A DNA stretch of 64,000 nt from contig NZ_WXYO01000007.1 in NCBI RefSeq assembly GCF_009901585.1, positions 248,001 through 312,000 on the forward strand. The letters are read 5' to 3'. The DNA is from Poritiphilus flavus. Lineage in GTDB: Bacteria; Bacteroidota; Bacteroidia; Flavobacteriales; Flavobacteriaceae. Positions 1-8,493 of the stretch are shown here, piece by piece (position 1 is the stretch's first letter; every line of letters begins with the position of its first letter). The position numbers and the translations under genes were made by a program. The notes beneath the pieces were generated by a model. It did not search any database. It saw nothing but the letters and a program-made list of their open reading frames with translations, and was not told the DNA's origin.

Positions 1-14
1 AAAACCATAACTTT

Positions 15-1106
15 TTATTTTCTAAGCTTTAGGAGGTATTCTGAGGGGCTTGTTTTTTCAAGCTCTTTAAAAGCGCGATAAAAAGAAACCTTGTTGCTAA
101 AGCCGGATCGATAGGCAATGTCTATCAGCTTTAGCTTTTGCCCATCAGTGTTTTCCATGATCTTCTTGGCCTCAGTTAAGCGGTACTTTTTAATGAGTTT
201 CTTAAAGGAGTAACCGGTTTTTTGATTGATCAATTCGGAAACATAGTCCTGCGGCAATTCAACTTCTTTGGCGAAGGCTTCCAGGGTCAGATCTTCGTTC
301 AAATGAATTTTATCGGTTTCCAGTTTTTTGAGGATAGTTTCAAAATCGGCTTTCCGCCGTTCCGGATTGCCGGAGATAGGAGCCTTCATTTTGAATAAGG
401 TCGACTGATCCATCACCCTGAATGCAATGGCCTGAATTATAAAGGTCATGGCCAGCATACTCAACTGATTCATATGGGCAAGACTCAGCTGACCTATGGG
501 TTGGAGCAGGAAATACAGCAGGTGGAGGCTCAAAAAAGCGGTATAGGCCATCAGAATAATTCTGTACCAGTTTGCCAGGGTGTTATTGGTAACCTGTTGG
601 CGATAGCGGTTGAGGTTACGGATCCCCAAATACACATAGATCCCGATATAGGCGAAAAAACTCAGGGTAAAGTAAAAACTGAAATTGCTGTAGGAGGGGA
701 CTTCCTCCATAAAACTTTTAACCATTGCCAGCTTTTCCGCCCCGCTTAAAAAGAAAAACGGCAGGTTCATCAACAAAATCAAAAAGAATGGAATGCTATG
801 CCACCACATCTTTTTGGATATGCCAAAATCCCTTCGGGTAATGGAAAAGGCCATAAATAAGAGTAGGGGAGGTTTTAAGAAGCTGATGGGATAGGCGATG
901 CCCAGCAGATGCGGTGCGGAATTGATGAGTTCTGTTTCAACCAGAAGCCTTTCAAAAAGAATAATACCTTCAACGATCAAGAGCGCCGCAAACAACTTCT
1001 TAAAAAGCGTTTTGTTTTTAGACCTAAGGACAATAATGGCAATAAAAAAGGCCTGGCAGATGCCGTAAACAATAAGCGCATTGATGATGGACGAAGTTAT
1101 TTCCAT
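15..1106 (-). CDS. Membrane-anchored AraC-family transcriptional regulator
   Basis: This 363-residue protein has an N-terminal half of about seven hydrophobic segments (roughly residues 8-235) and a C-terminal AraC/XylS DNA-binding region of about 100 residues. The second helix-turn-helix reads IAYRSGFSNKVSFYRAFKE and is followed by the usual SPSEY end. Such seven-TM AraC proteins are common in Bacteroidota and are thought to sense something at the inner membrane and act directly on DNA; the signal is not known. The gene starts with ATG and stands alone; its neighbour upstream is a small frameshifted lipoprotein remnant and a serine hydrolase on the same strand. No target can be named from the sequence. 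Confidence 0.88.
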   Translation of the reverse strand: MEITSSIINALIVYGICQAFFIAIIVLRSKNKTLFKKLFAALLIVEGIILFERLLVETELINSAPHLLGIAYPISFLKPPLLLFMAFSITRRDFGISKKMWWHSIPFFLILLMNLPFFFLSGAEKLAMVKSFMEEVPSYSNFSFYFTLSFFAYIGIYVYLGIRNLNRYRQQVTNNTLANWYRIILMAYTAFLSLHLLYFLLQPIGQLSLAHMNQLSMLAMTFIIQAIAFRVMDQSTLFKMKAPISGNPERRKADFETILKKLETDKIHLNEDLTLEAFAKEVELPQDYVSELINQKTGYSFKKLIKKYRLTEAKKIMENTDGQKLKLIDIAYRSGFSNKVSFYRAFKELEKTSPSEYLLKLRK

Positions 1107-1239
1107 TGGTTTATGCCATACTGAATTAAAGATGGACGAATTATTTGTAAGATAGGACTTCTTTTATTGATGATTCTCGGCCATTGTTGTGGCCAATTTA
1201 AATGATTTTGGTTTTAGGTAGCCGTTGTTTAAACGCCCA

Positions 1240-1357
1240 TCAAAACAAGGAAATCGGTATGTCTCTTGTTATTCCTTCATGGATAATTTCATAAGAGGGA
1301 TCGCTGCAACCCCATAGTGTTAAAAGGACGAGTAAAAACAAAATTCTGATACTCATT
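1240..1357 (-). pseudogene. Possible frameshifted remnant of a small lipoprotein
   Basis: An ATG at 1355-1357 (minus strand) opens MSIRILFLLVLL, a normal start of a lipoprotein signal peptide, but the frame then runs into a stop after about ten more codons. Shifting by one base at the T/A run near 1321-1326 gives TLWGCSDPSYEIIHEG and a stop at 1240-1242; this second frame supplies the missing lipobox (LWGC) at exactly the right distance. The two halves together would make a 38-residue lipoprotein. It lies just downstream of the serine hydrolase gene. The reading is an inference from two short frames, so a sequencing error or chance remain possible. Confidence 0.35.
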
Positions 1358-1382
1358 TGGCAAATTGTATATATGCCGTTCG

Positions 1383-2744
1383 TCATAGGTCCTCCATAGT
1401 GTTATTGATGTTGTTAGCTACTATTTTGAATCCTCTTATAAGTTCATAAATCGAAGAACAATGAATATTCAGCCTTGCGTTTTCATCCTTTGAGAACCAA
1501 ATCCATTGATCAATTCCCGGGGCATAGTAGAAATTTGAGCTTAGTTTAAAAAGCCTTACAGATCTGTCGTTTATATCAATTTTCAGCCCATCATCCTCTA
1601 TAATCCTGGCATTTTGGTTCCCCTTTAAAAGATAACTACCTACTATTTCTTCGTTAGAAAGCTTTGTGGGTTCTGGGGCTTCCCAATCAGAGATGCCAGT
1701 ATCATCCAGGTAAAGATTTATATTCCTGACAATCGCTGGCCTGAGCCAATGTGGTGTGTTGGTATTCGTCAAATGGGTGATTGTTCTTTTTTTGTCTGCG
1801 TCAAAATACACCATGGTGTAAAATCCTTTCCAATCACCTGTGAAATGATACCTTTTTTGGCTATCAAGATTATACCAATGAAGCAGATTGAAATCACTTG
1901 CTGAACCTTTAGATTTCAAGGCCGTGGTTAGTTTATCTCCCGGATATAGGGAGTTTGATAAGAAAGACCTGCTCCATTTTGATAAGTCTTCCGTTGAGAA
2001 AAACAGATTGCAATCCCCGTAAAACCCCTCGAAATCATCGGAATCAAAGGGGTGGTACTCTCCTTCTTTGACAGTATAACCAATGGCTCGGTCTTTTGGA
2101 AGGCTGTCCAATCTGGCCGATCTGAGAAACCAATTTTCCAGGCCCAGCGGTTGGGCAATCTTTGCATTGATGAACGCTTCATAAGAAGCTTTACTGATTT
2201 CTTCGATGATCATAGCGAGCAGACGATGATTAGTGCCATTATACATAAATTGACTGCCTGGTTCGAATTCCAATTTTGGTTTTTCGTTTAGCAGAAAATC
2301 CAAAAAAGTTTCATTGGTTAGAGGAATTCCTTTTTCTGCTTGCTCAAAAACAACATCTTCCGAAGCAATTCCGGAAGTCTGTTCCAATAAATGTCGAATT
2401 GTAATTGATTCATAGGGAAAATCCCGAATAAATTCATTTACAGGGGTATTTAGATCAATTTGGGTTGAATCCGCTAACATCAACATAGCCAGCGCAGTAA
2501 AGGTTTTGGTGATGGAACCCGTGTCCATAGAAGTGTTGGTCTCGAAGGGAATTTTCGACTCAAAATTTGCAAAACCAAAGCCCTTTGACAGTATGATGCT
2601 GTCATTTTCGGTAACAATGATGGCCCCATTGAAAAAGCCTCTTTCATTGAGTTGTAGAAGTTGTTGTTCTAAGCTGGGTTCGCCCTCTTTTCTTTGGCAG
2701 GAGAATGTCAGTAGAATGACTAGGATGTAGATGCAGTTCTTCAT
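1383..2744 (-). CDS. Serine hydrolase lipoprotein, beta-lactamase class C / PBP-like
   Basis: This 453-residue protein starts with a lipoprotein signal peptide (lipobox LTFSC, Cys16) and is probably held at the cell envelope. The class C beta-lactamase/DD-peptidase fold is shown by the SxxK motif SITK at residues 77-80, with the nucleophile Ser77, and by the surrounding helix. The second motif, normally YSN, reads YNG (168-170, in FMYNGTNHRLL), and the third, normally HxG or KTG, appears as HFTG near residue 300. A C-terminal domain of about 90 residues follows, as in many of these hydrolases. The family hydrolyses esters, amides or D-amino-acid peptides; the substrate cannot be told. The altered YSN motif is unusual. 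Confidence 0.85.
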   Translation of the reverse strand: MKNCIYILVILLTFSCQRKEGEPSLEQQLLQLNERGFFNGAIIVTENDSIILSKGFGFANFESKIPFETNTSMDTGSITKTFTALAMLMLADSTQIDLNTPVNEFIRDFPYESITIRHLLEQTSGIASEDVVFEQAEKGIPLTNETFLDFLLNEKPKLEFEPGSQFMYNGTNHRLLAMIIEEISKASYEAFINAKIAQPLGLENWFLRSARLDSLPKDRAIGYTVKEGEYHPFDSDDFEGFYGDCNLFFSTEDLSKWSRSFLSNSLYPGDKLTTALKSKGSASDFNLLHWYNLDSQKRYHFTGDWKGFYTMVYFDADKKRTITHLTNTNTPHWLRPAIVRNINLYLDDTGISDWEAPEPTKLSNEEIVGSYLLKGNQNARIIEDDGLKIDINDRSVRLFKLSSNFYYAPGIDQWIWFSKDENARLNIHCSSIYELIRGFKIVANNINNTMEDL

Positions 2745-2852
2745 TCAAAATAAAAATAAGACTATTCCCCGTAATTCGATGGATAGGCGATATGGAGTCC
2801 TTGACTATTGTACGAATATTTAAAGATATTGGGCCTGCAGTGTTGGGTTTTA

Positions 2853-2887
2853 AGTGTTAAGTGATCATTCACCTAAAACTTAACACT
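2853..2887. repeat. Imperfect hairpin in an intergenic A/C-rich tract
   Basis: A 10-bp inverted repeat, AGTGTTAAGT (2853-2862) and ACTTAACACT (2878-2887), is separated by 15 bases. It sits upstream of the serine hydrolase gene and downstream of the alpha/beta hydrolase gene, both on the minus strand. The right arm runs into AACACTCAACATTC, which resembles the degenerate short-period tracts seen elsewhere in the window. It lacks a T-run and is not an obvious terminator. Confidence 0.5.
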
Positions 2888-2948
2888 CAACATTCAAACC
2901 TCCAATAAAACATCTAGTTGCTCTCAGTAGAATAAATACCAATAAAAA

Positions 2949-2969
2949 AACCTCCATTTTAAGGAGGTT
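2949..2969 (-). terminator. Rho-independent terminator of the alpha/beta hydrolase gene
   Basis: Arms AACCTCC (2949-2955) and GGAGGTT (2963-2969) enclose a 7-base loop. Read on the minus strand, the hairpin is followed by a run of seven T (complement of A at 2944-2950). It lies about 20 bases past the stop codon of the gene at 2990-4591. Confidence 0.85.
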
Positions 2970-2989
2970 CTTTTGTCGAATATTTAGGT

Positions 2990-4591
2990 TTAATGGTTTG
3001 CCAGCCAATCCCTTAAGGGTCTCCATACCAATTCAGGAGCATCATTGGCCATAAACAGGTCGGCATGACCGTAATCCAGAATACGGGGCCCATTGGGAAA
3101 TTTGGTAACGATCTCAGCACTTACATCAGAACTTGAAGTGAGTGTTGTGGAGAAAACTCCGTCCTGACCGTAACCTCCTGCGGCTCCCAGGTATAATATC
3201 GGAATTTTAACCTGGTTCAGATCCGCGATGATACCTTCCCTATTTTCGGGACAAAAAATGGAGAATCCTTCTGCGGTGATATAGGTCGGCATATAGGGCG
3301 CCAAAGCGATCAATAGGTTAAACCATCGCTCCTCGTCTGTATATGCTAACCCACTTGGAAGTTGTCCATCAAACTGCCCACCCAAAAAGTGCCAATCCGG
3401 ACCATTGGTTTGTGGCCCCGCTGCCGCTGCCACTGCAAATTGATAATTCGTCAAACCCGGGGCAAAGGGCGAGTCGCTATCAGGATCGTCAAGAGCCGCT
3501 TGCCCTATGGCAGCAAATCCAGCTCCATTGGTGTTTGCGTATCCTCCGGTCGCATGTGCCATTTCCGAAGCTTCTGACAATGAGCAGGAACCTGCAGCAA
3601 ATGGGTCATCATTTTGCTCATAAACCATTGTAAAGTCTGTTGGGATCATACCCTTTATATCCCTCAAGATCCTATGCTGCTTGGTTTCCCTTATGGCAGC
3701 ATTGTACGTAACTGCCGCACCATAGCTGAAACCTAATAAATTCATTCGGCCAAAACCTTGTCGTGTCAATCCCCGGACCAATCGCGCAATGGCCATTGAC
3801 TTTAAAACATGCCCGGTATCTTTGTTAGATCCCCAATTTTCGAAGAATGAAAAATCTGTGGTTTCCAAGGGAACCATTGTCCAGCCCAGGTCAATGCCCC
3901 AAACATCTATGTTGTTGGAAGCCAGGTAAAACGGAGAGGAATTTTGAGTATCTGGATTTTCTATTCCAGGACGAAGAAAAATATCATCAAAATCTTGTGA
4001 CGATCCATGGATCATAAATACATTTCCTGCGGTCCTGATGGGTCTAAACCTTCGGGATTCTCTTACTACTCTATGGATACGTACTACATCAAAGGGTCCA
4101 CTGCCCATTCTAACCATAATCTTATAATGCGCTATGTCTGAAGAAAGAGAGGATCTGGTAATTTCCAAAATGCGACAACTTCTGTTGTTTTTATCCGATT
4201 TTTCACCTTTTCCTGAGTCTGAAGTAAGGTTGGATGTTGTTCTATTGCTTATTGCGATTTCTTCACCATCAAACCCGGTCAAGGAAAAGAAGGCTCCTTT
4301 GGAATTTCTCAGATGCTGTGAACTTTGGAGATCGCTGTCTTCAAAAAATATCAAATCACCTTCAGCTGCCTGCTGCAAGGCATTTTTTAGATCATCTTGA
4401 TTTTCCGTTAAGATGATGGATTCAAACGAAAGGTTTTCAATAAAGTTTACCCATTCGCCATCTTGTGCTTCAGAATCGATGGTAATATAATCCTGATCGT
4501 CGTCGTCATTACAACCAATTATTGTGATAATGGATATTCCTGCTAAAAATATGGACATAAATTTCCAGGAAAACAATGTTTTCGTTTTCAT
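2990..4591 (-). CDS. Alpha/beta hydrolase lipoprotein
   Basis: This 533-residue protein has a lipoprotein signal (IITIIGC, Cys27, then an Asp-rich linker NDDDDQD). Its first ~190 residues are a low-complexity region and a beta-rich segment of no recognised family. The alpha/beta hydrolase core follows: an oxyanion-loop-like FMIHGSSQ, the nucleophile elbow GFSYG (Ser near residue 287), and the probable catalytic His in DYGHADLF near the C-terminus. Large extracellular esterases or lipases of Bacteroidota look like this, but the substrate is unknown. A strong terminator follows. It is monocistronic and ends a run of envelope proteins on the minus strand. Confidence 0.82.
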   Translation of the reverse strand: MKTKTLFSWKFMSIFLAGISIITIIGCNDDDDQDYITIDSEAQDGEWVNFIENLSFESIILTENQDDLKNALQQAAEGDLIFFEDSDLQSSQHLRNSKGAFFSLTGFDGEEIAISNRTTSNLTSDSGKGEKSDKNNRSCRILEITRSSLSSDIAHYKIMVRMGSGPFDVVRIHRVVRESRRFRPIRTAGNVFMIHGSSQDFDDIFLRPGIENPDTQNSSPFYLASNNIDVWGIDLGWTMVPLETTDFSFFENWGSNKDTGHVLKSMAIARLVRGLTRQGFGRMNLLGFSYGAAVTYNAAIRETKQHRILRDIKGMIPTDFTMVYEQNDDPFAAGSCSLSEASEMAHATGGYANTNGAGFAAIGQAALDDPDSDSPFAPGLTNYQFAVAAAAGPQTNGPDWHFLGGQFDGQLPSGLAYTDEERWFNLLIALAPYMPTYITAEGFSIFCPENREGIIADLNQVKIPILYLGAAGGYGQDGVFSTTLTSSSDVSAEIVTKFPNGPRILDYGHADLFMANDAPELVWRPLRDWLANH

Positions 4592-4757
4592 AATTATTTG
4601 ATTTTAGGGTCTTTACAACCCGATTAAACATTTAAGAAATTATTGGCCAATCATTAAGCGAACGCTTGTTCCAAAGTTCTGGAAAAGCTTATCAAACCAA
4701 TTTTGAATATGTAGTGATCCATTCAAATATCGGTTTCAATTATGTTGAAAGTTTAAA

Positions 4758-6656
4758 TTATGTTTCAGTTTTGGGAATAGGGGGCAAACTCAGGTCCTTA
4801 AGAAATTGTTGAAATCTTGGGTCTTGCCTAAATGCCTCCGGACCAGGCCAAACCCTGAGCCAGGGGGCGAAAACGTCCATAGGTTTTCTAGATAGCCATT
4901 TGAATGCCTCGTCGAAATCCCCGAGATGAGCATAAATGACCGTCAGCCCAAAGGCCTCCCTGGTACTTATTTCACCTTGCTTTAATTCCACGGCAATTTC
5001 CAGGGCCTTTTCTTTTTCACCTACCTTGGCGTAGGCGACTCCCAGGTTATGCTTTCCGGCGGGGTTGATTTCTACAGACCTTTGAATAGCCTTTATGCCT
5101 TCTTCGTGCTTCCCTTGAGTGATGTAGATGTCACCTAGAGTTGACCACGCAGAGGCGAAATCCTTGTCGATTTCAAGAGCTTCCTTAGTTAGCTCTATTG
5201 CTTGTTCATGATTACCCATCCAATGATGCAATAAGCCCATATCCGAAATTATCAATGGAGCGAGGGGGTCGAGTTGTTTCGCCAATTGATGTTCGCGCAG
5301 GGCTTCCTCCCATTTTCCTAAAAGAATGAGATACCAGGAGTAGTGGTAGTGGTTGTAAGGAAGGTTTGGATTCAGTTCTTCTGCTAAGGTAAATGTACGT
5401 TCCGCCGCTCTCCAATCGCGTTCATAGTAGAGTTGGATCATCGCAAGCGCAGAATGAGCCTTAGCGGATTTCGGGTCCAATTCCAGTGCTTTGAGCGCCG
5501 CAGCTTTTCCGCGCCTCCAAGGAGCATTCATAGGATCCGGGCCATGACCCAAAAGCGCATATCCTTCTGCCAAACCAGCATAAGCAAGAGGGTCTGCAGG
5601 ATCTATCTCTACTGCCTCATGTAAATAATTCAACCCTTTTTGAAAGTCCTCGGCATTGGATTTGGTGAGGTAATACATTCCCCTTAAATACGCCTTATAG
5701 GTTTCAGGATTTGTTTTGTGCTGCAGTTGAAAATCTTCTTTCTGTTTCGGGCCAATTGTCATCTCTATTGAGTTGGCAATATCCTGTATTGCTGCGTTTT
5801 GTATAGATAGAATTTCATTGACATTGTTATGGTAATCCTTGGCCCAAATGTGCTTTTCTTCTGGAAAGACATCAATTAACTGCAATTGCATTCTTACACT
5901 ATCTCCTCTATATACAAGTGAGCCTTCAACCAGATGTTGAGCACCCAGTTGTTTGGCAATGTCACCAATGGGTAGCTCCTTATCTTTGAATTGAAGTGTA
6001 GATATTCTGGAGATTACTCTCAAGCCCTTAATGGTTCCAAGTTCACCAATCAAAGCATCGTGTATTCCTGCGGTTAAATATTCCTGACTGGCGTCTTCAG
6101 ATAAATGGTCCAGCGGAAGAACGGCTATGGATACATCAGTTTTGTTTTCTCCTGCTGTGTATCCTTTGATTATCAAAAATCCTGCTAAAAGAAAGGTTAT
6201 TAGTGCCACTGCGGTGATCCATGGGTTTTTGAGGACAAGCTTTCGTTTCTTAGCGTGAATTGATTTTTCAGTTAGGTTAGTGAAAGAAGGATTCTCTACA
6301 TCTTCAAATGTTGTCTGATATTTTACTTTTCCGGGGGGATAGCCATAGCGTTCATGAAAACAGGTGTTGAAATAAGAAGTACTGCTAAAACCAACGCTAT
6401 AGGCAATTTCGGAAACCGTAGCAACATCCTTCTGTAGCATTTTCATGGCTTCCCTAAGCCGTATCTCTCTGATAAATTGACTTACGGATTGTCCTTTAAT
6501 ACGCTTTAGTTTTCTGTGGAGTAGTGAACGGCTGGCACCAAAGGTCTGGGCAAGTTCTTCAACATTGAAATCTTCATTCCCCAAATTGGTAAGCACAATT
6601 TGCTCGAGCTTTTCGACAAAAACCTCATCTTGACCTTTGTAATCTGAAGAAGTCAT
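4758..6656 (-). CDS. Transmembrane AraC-type regulator with FlgO-like and TPR domains
   Basis: This 632-residue protein begins with an AraC helix-turn-helix pair (residues ~10-110; second HTH IAYSVGFSSTSYFNTCFHE followed by YPPGK). One membrane helix follows (~145-167). Next is a FlgO/adenylate-cyclase-associated type domain (SIAVLPLDHLSED, then LVEGSLVYRGDSVRMQLQLI, ~175-290). The rest, ~310-600, is tetratricopeptide repeats (DPADPLAYAGLAEGYALLG and similar). The layout resembles CadC/ToxR one-component sensors, but with an AraC HTH in place of a winged helix. The DNA-binding part should be cytoplasmic and the FlgO/TPR part periplasmic. Its targets and signal are unknown. The gene is monocistronic. 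Confidence 0.85.
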   Translation of the reverse strand: MTSSDYKGQDEVFVEKLEQIVLTNLGNEDFNVEELAQTFGASRSLLHRKLKRIKGQSVSQFIREIRLREAMKMLQKDVATVSEIAYSVGFSSTSYFNTCFHERYGYPPGKVKYQTTFEDVENPSFTNLTEKSIHAKKRKLVLKNPWITAVALITFLLAGFLIIKGYTAGENKTDVSIAVLPLDHLSEDASQEYLTAGIHDALIGELGTIKGLRVISRISTLQFKDKELPIGDIAKQLGAQHLVEGSLVYRGDSVRMQLQLIDVFPEEKHIWAKDYHNNVNEILSIQNAAIQDIANSIEMTIGPKQKEDFQLQHKTNPETYKAYLRGMYYLTKSNAEDFQKGLNYLHEAVEIDPADPLAYAGLAEGYALLGHGPDPMNAPWRRGKAAALKALELDPKSAKAHSALAMIQLYYERDWRAAERTFTLAEELNPNLPYNHYHYSWYLILLGKWEEALREHQLAKQLDPLAPLIISDMGLLHHWMGNHEQAIELTKEALEIDKDFASAWSTLGDIYITQGKHEEGIKAIQRSVEINPAGKHNLGVAYAKVGEKEKALEIAVELKQGEISTREAFGLTVIYAHLGDFDEAFKWLSRKPMDVFAPWLRVWPGPEAFRQDPRFQQFLKDLSLPPIPKTET

Positions 6657-6838
6657 TCTGAATAATCTTGATGAATAGGGGGGAATACTTAAAGATAGTG
6701 AATTTCAATACTAAAAGACGGATAGTAGCGTAGGGAATTAATTCTTAAACTATCTAAAAGTAAAACTTTCCGGCGGTCATTATAAAATGGGCTGAGTCCT
6801 TTGAATGGCTCGTTTCCTTAAATGTAAATCACTTTTAA

Positions 6839-7240
6839 CTATTCAGGTAGTTGCCAAATCATCTCATGGTTTGTGATCTCCTTAAATTCTACACCGATTT
6901 CCCTAAAATCTTTTGCCATTTCGGCCATCTCCTTCATACTTTTCATCTGCAGCGCGTCTTCCCTGTTTTCCCAGATGCTCACATTGGTAATCGATTTTGT
7001 TTGCTTGTCCATGCCTACATAGTAGCTGATATTACCGTTCAAGCGCTTAACAGCAGGCATTATTTTGTCTTTGAAAACAGTCTGCAGTTTTTCTTCAACC
7101 AAACCCTCTTTTTCGGAGGGGTAGTATCCCAGGGATATTCTTACTACAGCATCTTTAGGCAGTGGTTTCATTCCATCGGTCTTTGGACCACAGTTAAGTG
7201 TGAGCATAAAGATAGCAAAGAGTACTATTGATTTTTTCAT
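6839..7240 (-). CDS. Small lipoprotein with an antibiotic-monooxygenase-like (ABM) fold
   Basis: The start was set at the ATG at 7238-7240 because it begins a clean lipoprotein signal (MKKSIVLFAIFMLTLNC, Cys17); an upstream in-frame Met would add 13 charged residues before it. The mature part of about 115 residues reads like a dimeric alpha/beta-barrel (ABM) domain: VVRISLGYYP, then LNGNISYYVGMDK, then ITNVSIWENREDALQM. These are the typical strand-helix-strand elements and the xxWENREDAxxH pattern. ABM domains often act as small monooxygenases, but a periplasmic, lipid-anchored one is less usual and may be only a binding module. It is alone between two membrane-associated genes. Confidence 0.65.
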   Translation of the reverse strand: MKKSIVLFAIFMLTLNCGPKTDGMKPLPKDAVVRISLGYYPSEKEGLVEEKLQTVFKDKIMPAVKRLNGNISYYVGMDKQTKSITNVSIWENREDALQMKSMKEMAEMAKDFREIGVEFKEITNHEMIWQLPE

Positions 7241-7459
7241 GACTTTATTTTTTTGGATTGAATAAATTGTTTGGTACAAAGGTGTATTACAAAGAAGGGC
7301 ATTGGTTAACCAGATTATGGGATAAAATAACCAAAATCAATGATTTTATGGGAGGTTTCTGTCAGAATTATAGCCAGAAGGTACTACAATTGGGGCGTGC
7401 TTGAAATGTAAGGACAAGCATAATGCCTTGCTAAATTATCCTATCTACTATTTTTTAAA

Positions 7460-8173
7460 CTAACTGACAGTCAGGAATCTTTTTGCCTTGATCAACAACC
7501 AGAGACCTAATACTACTTCGGACAGCATGGGCAGGATAAAGATCCATTGTAAGATCTGAATAAGCTCTTGATTTTCCGGAATAATTAAGGTGAACAGGTT
7601 GATCAGCAGATATCCTACGGAACCTATGATCAGGAATACGGAAAGCAACTTGGGTATGAGATCTGATTTCAATCCGAGATAACCAAGCAGGAATATATGC
7701 ATCCCGAATATGACCAGGCCAAATGACCAGGAAGTGTCAAAATTATTTACCAAAAACCATATCTGCCCCTTTACATATTCCTGCCCAAAGGTCGCGCTGT
7801 AAAATTCTGAATCCAGTAGTGTGAGTACAGAAGTATAGTTCAGTATGGATGTGCCTAAAATCGCCGCATAGATCAGTCTCAGCCACGCGGATACCAGGGA
7901 AATATACTTATTAACCGGCCTTAGGAATATATAGAGGCCCCATGCGATAACCAGGTCACAAATCAATACCACCAACCAGCTAAAGATACCGATGCGAAAA
8001 AGTATTTGGTCTGTATTGATATTATCAACAGTAACAGATGGATTATCCGGTATAACAAGGGGTCCGATGGTCAGGTCGGTAGCGACCACTGCTGCCAAAG
8101 TCATGATCAATATGGCGATACCTGAAACTATGGCGGCTCGGCGTATGGATATTTTCGGAAGACCGTTGTTCAT
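7460..8173 (-). CDS. DUF4386 family integral membrane protein
   Basis: This 237-residue protein has six predicted membrane helices (about residues 12-32, 56-78, 87-108, 138-160, 165-190, 200-230). It matches the DUF4386 pattern I know from Bacteroidota and Firmicutes, including RRAAIVSGIAILIM at the start and the loop FLRPVNKYISLVSAWLRL. The function is unknown. The start is ATG. The gene is transcribed divergently from the amidohydrolase at 8494, across a 320-bp intergenic region. Confidence 0.8.
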   Translation of the reverse strand: MNNGLPKISIRRAAIVSGIAILIMTLAAVVATDLTIGPLVIPDNPSVTVDNINTDQILFRIGIFSWLVVLICDLVIAWGLYIFLRPVNKYISLVSAWLRLIYAAILGTSILNYTSVLTLLDSEFYSATFGQEYVKGQIWFLVNNFDTSWSFGLVIFGMHIFLLGYLGLKSDLIPKLLSVFLIIGSVGYLLINLFTLIIPENQELIQILQWIFILPMLSEVVLGLWLLIKAKRFLTVS

Positions 8174-8493
8174 TGAATTTTGAGACTTTTTGTTGTTTCG
8201 ACTTATGGTGGGGGAGTGTGGGGTTTAGCCCTTTTGGTTTATGTTGCCGAAATTATTCAGATTAAGGCCTAAATACAATGATTTGAATCAGTATCGTAAA
8301 GCAGTCCATTGCGCATTTATCACTAAGGACTTCTTTTTCCGCAATATTCAAATTTGGGTATATCTATTTCTGCTTTCAATTACCGTTTGTCTAGTATGAA
8401 CCGCTTTTCGTATACTATGACCTTCAACCCGGCTATTAATTTTTAACCTTTTGTGCACATTCCCTTATTTTACTTTGAATCAATCAGCAGTAA
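8174..8493. other. Intergenic region with a candidate operator
   Basis: This 320-bp region separates two divergent genes and contains no convincing ORF. Its notable part is at 8382-8421, described separately. The stretch TTTTACTTTGAATC at 8467-8480, 14 bases before the amidohydrolase ATG, is close to the Bacteroidota -7 box TAnnTTTG but one base short. Confidence 0.5.
8382..8421 (+). promoter_or_regulatory. Candidate operator with LytTR-like and inverted repeats
   Basis: ACCGTTTGT at 8382-8390 fits the LytTR half-site consensus [TA][AC][CA]GTTN[AG][TG], and a weaker copy, ACCGCTTTT, lies 18 bases further on at 8400-8408. Overlapping these is an inverted repeat, GTCTAGTAT (8389-8397) and ATACTATGAC (8412-8421), whose arms match apart from one extra base. 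It sits 73 bp before the amidohydrolase gene, whose partner at 9809 encodes a LytTR DNA-binding domain. The link to that regulator is inference. Confidence 0.35.

Noticed and set aside
474-749. Plus-strand frame inside the AraC gene
   Set aside because: It overlaps a well-supported gene on the other strand and has no domain, signal or plausible start.
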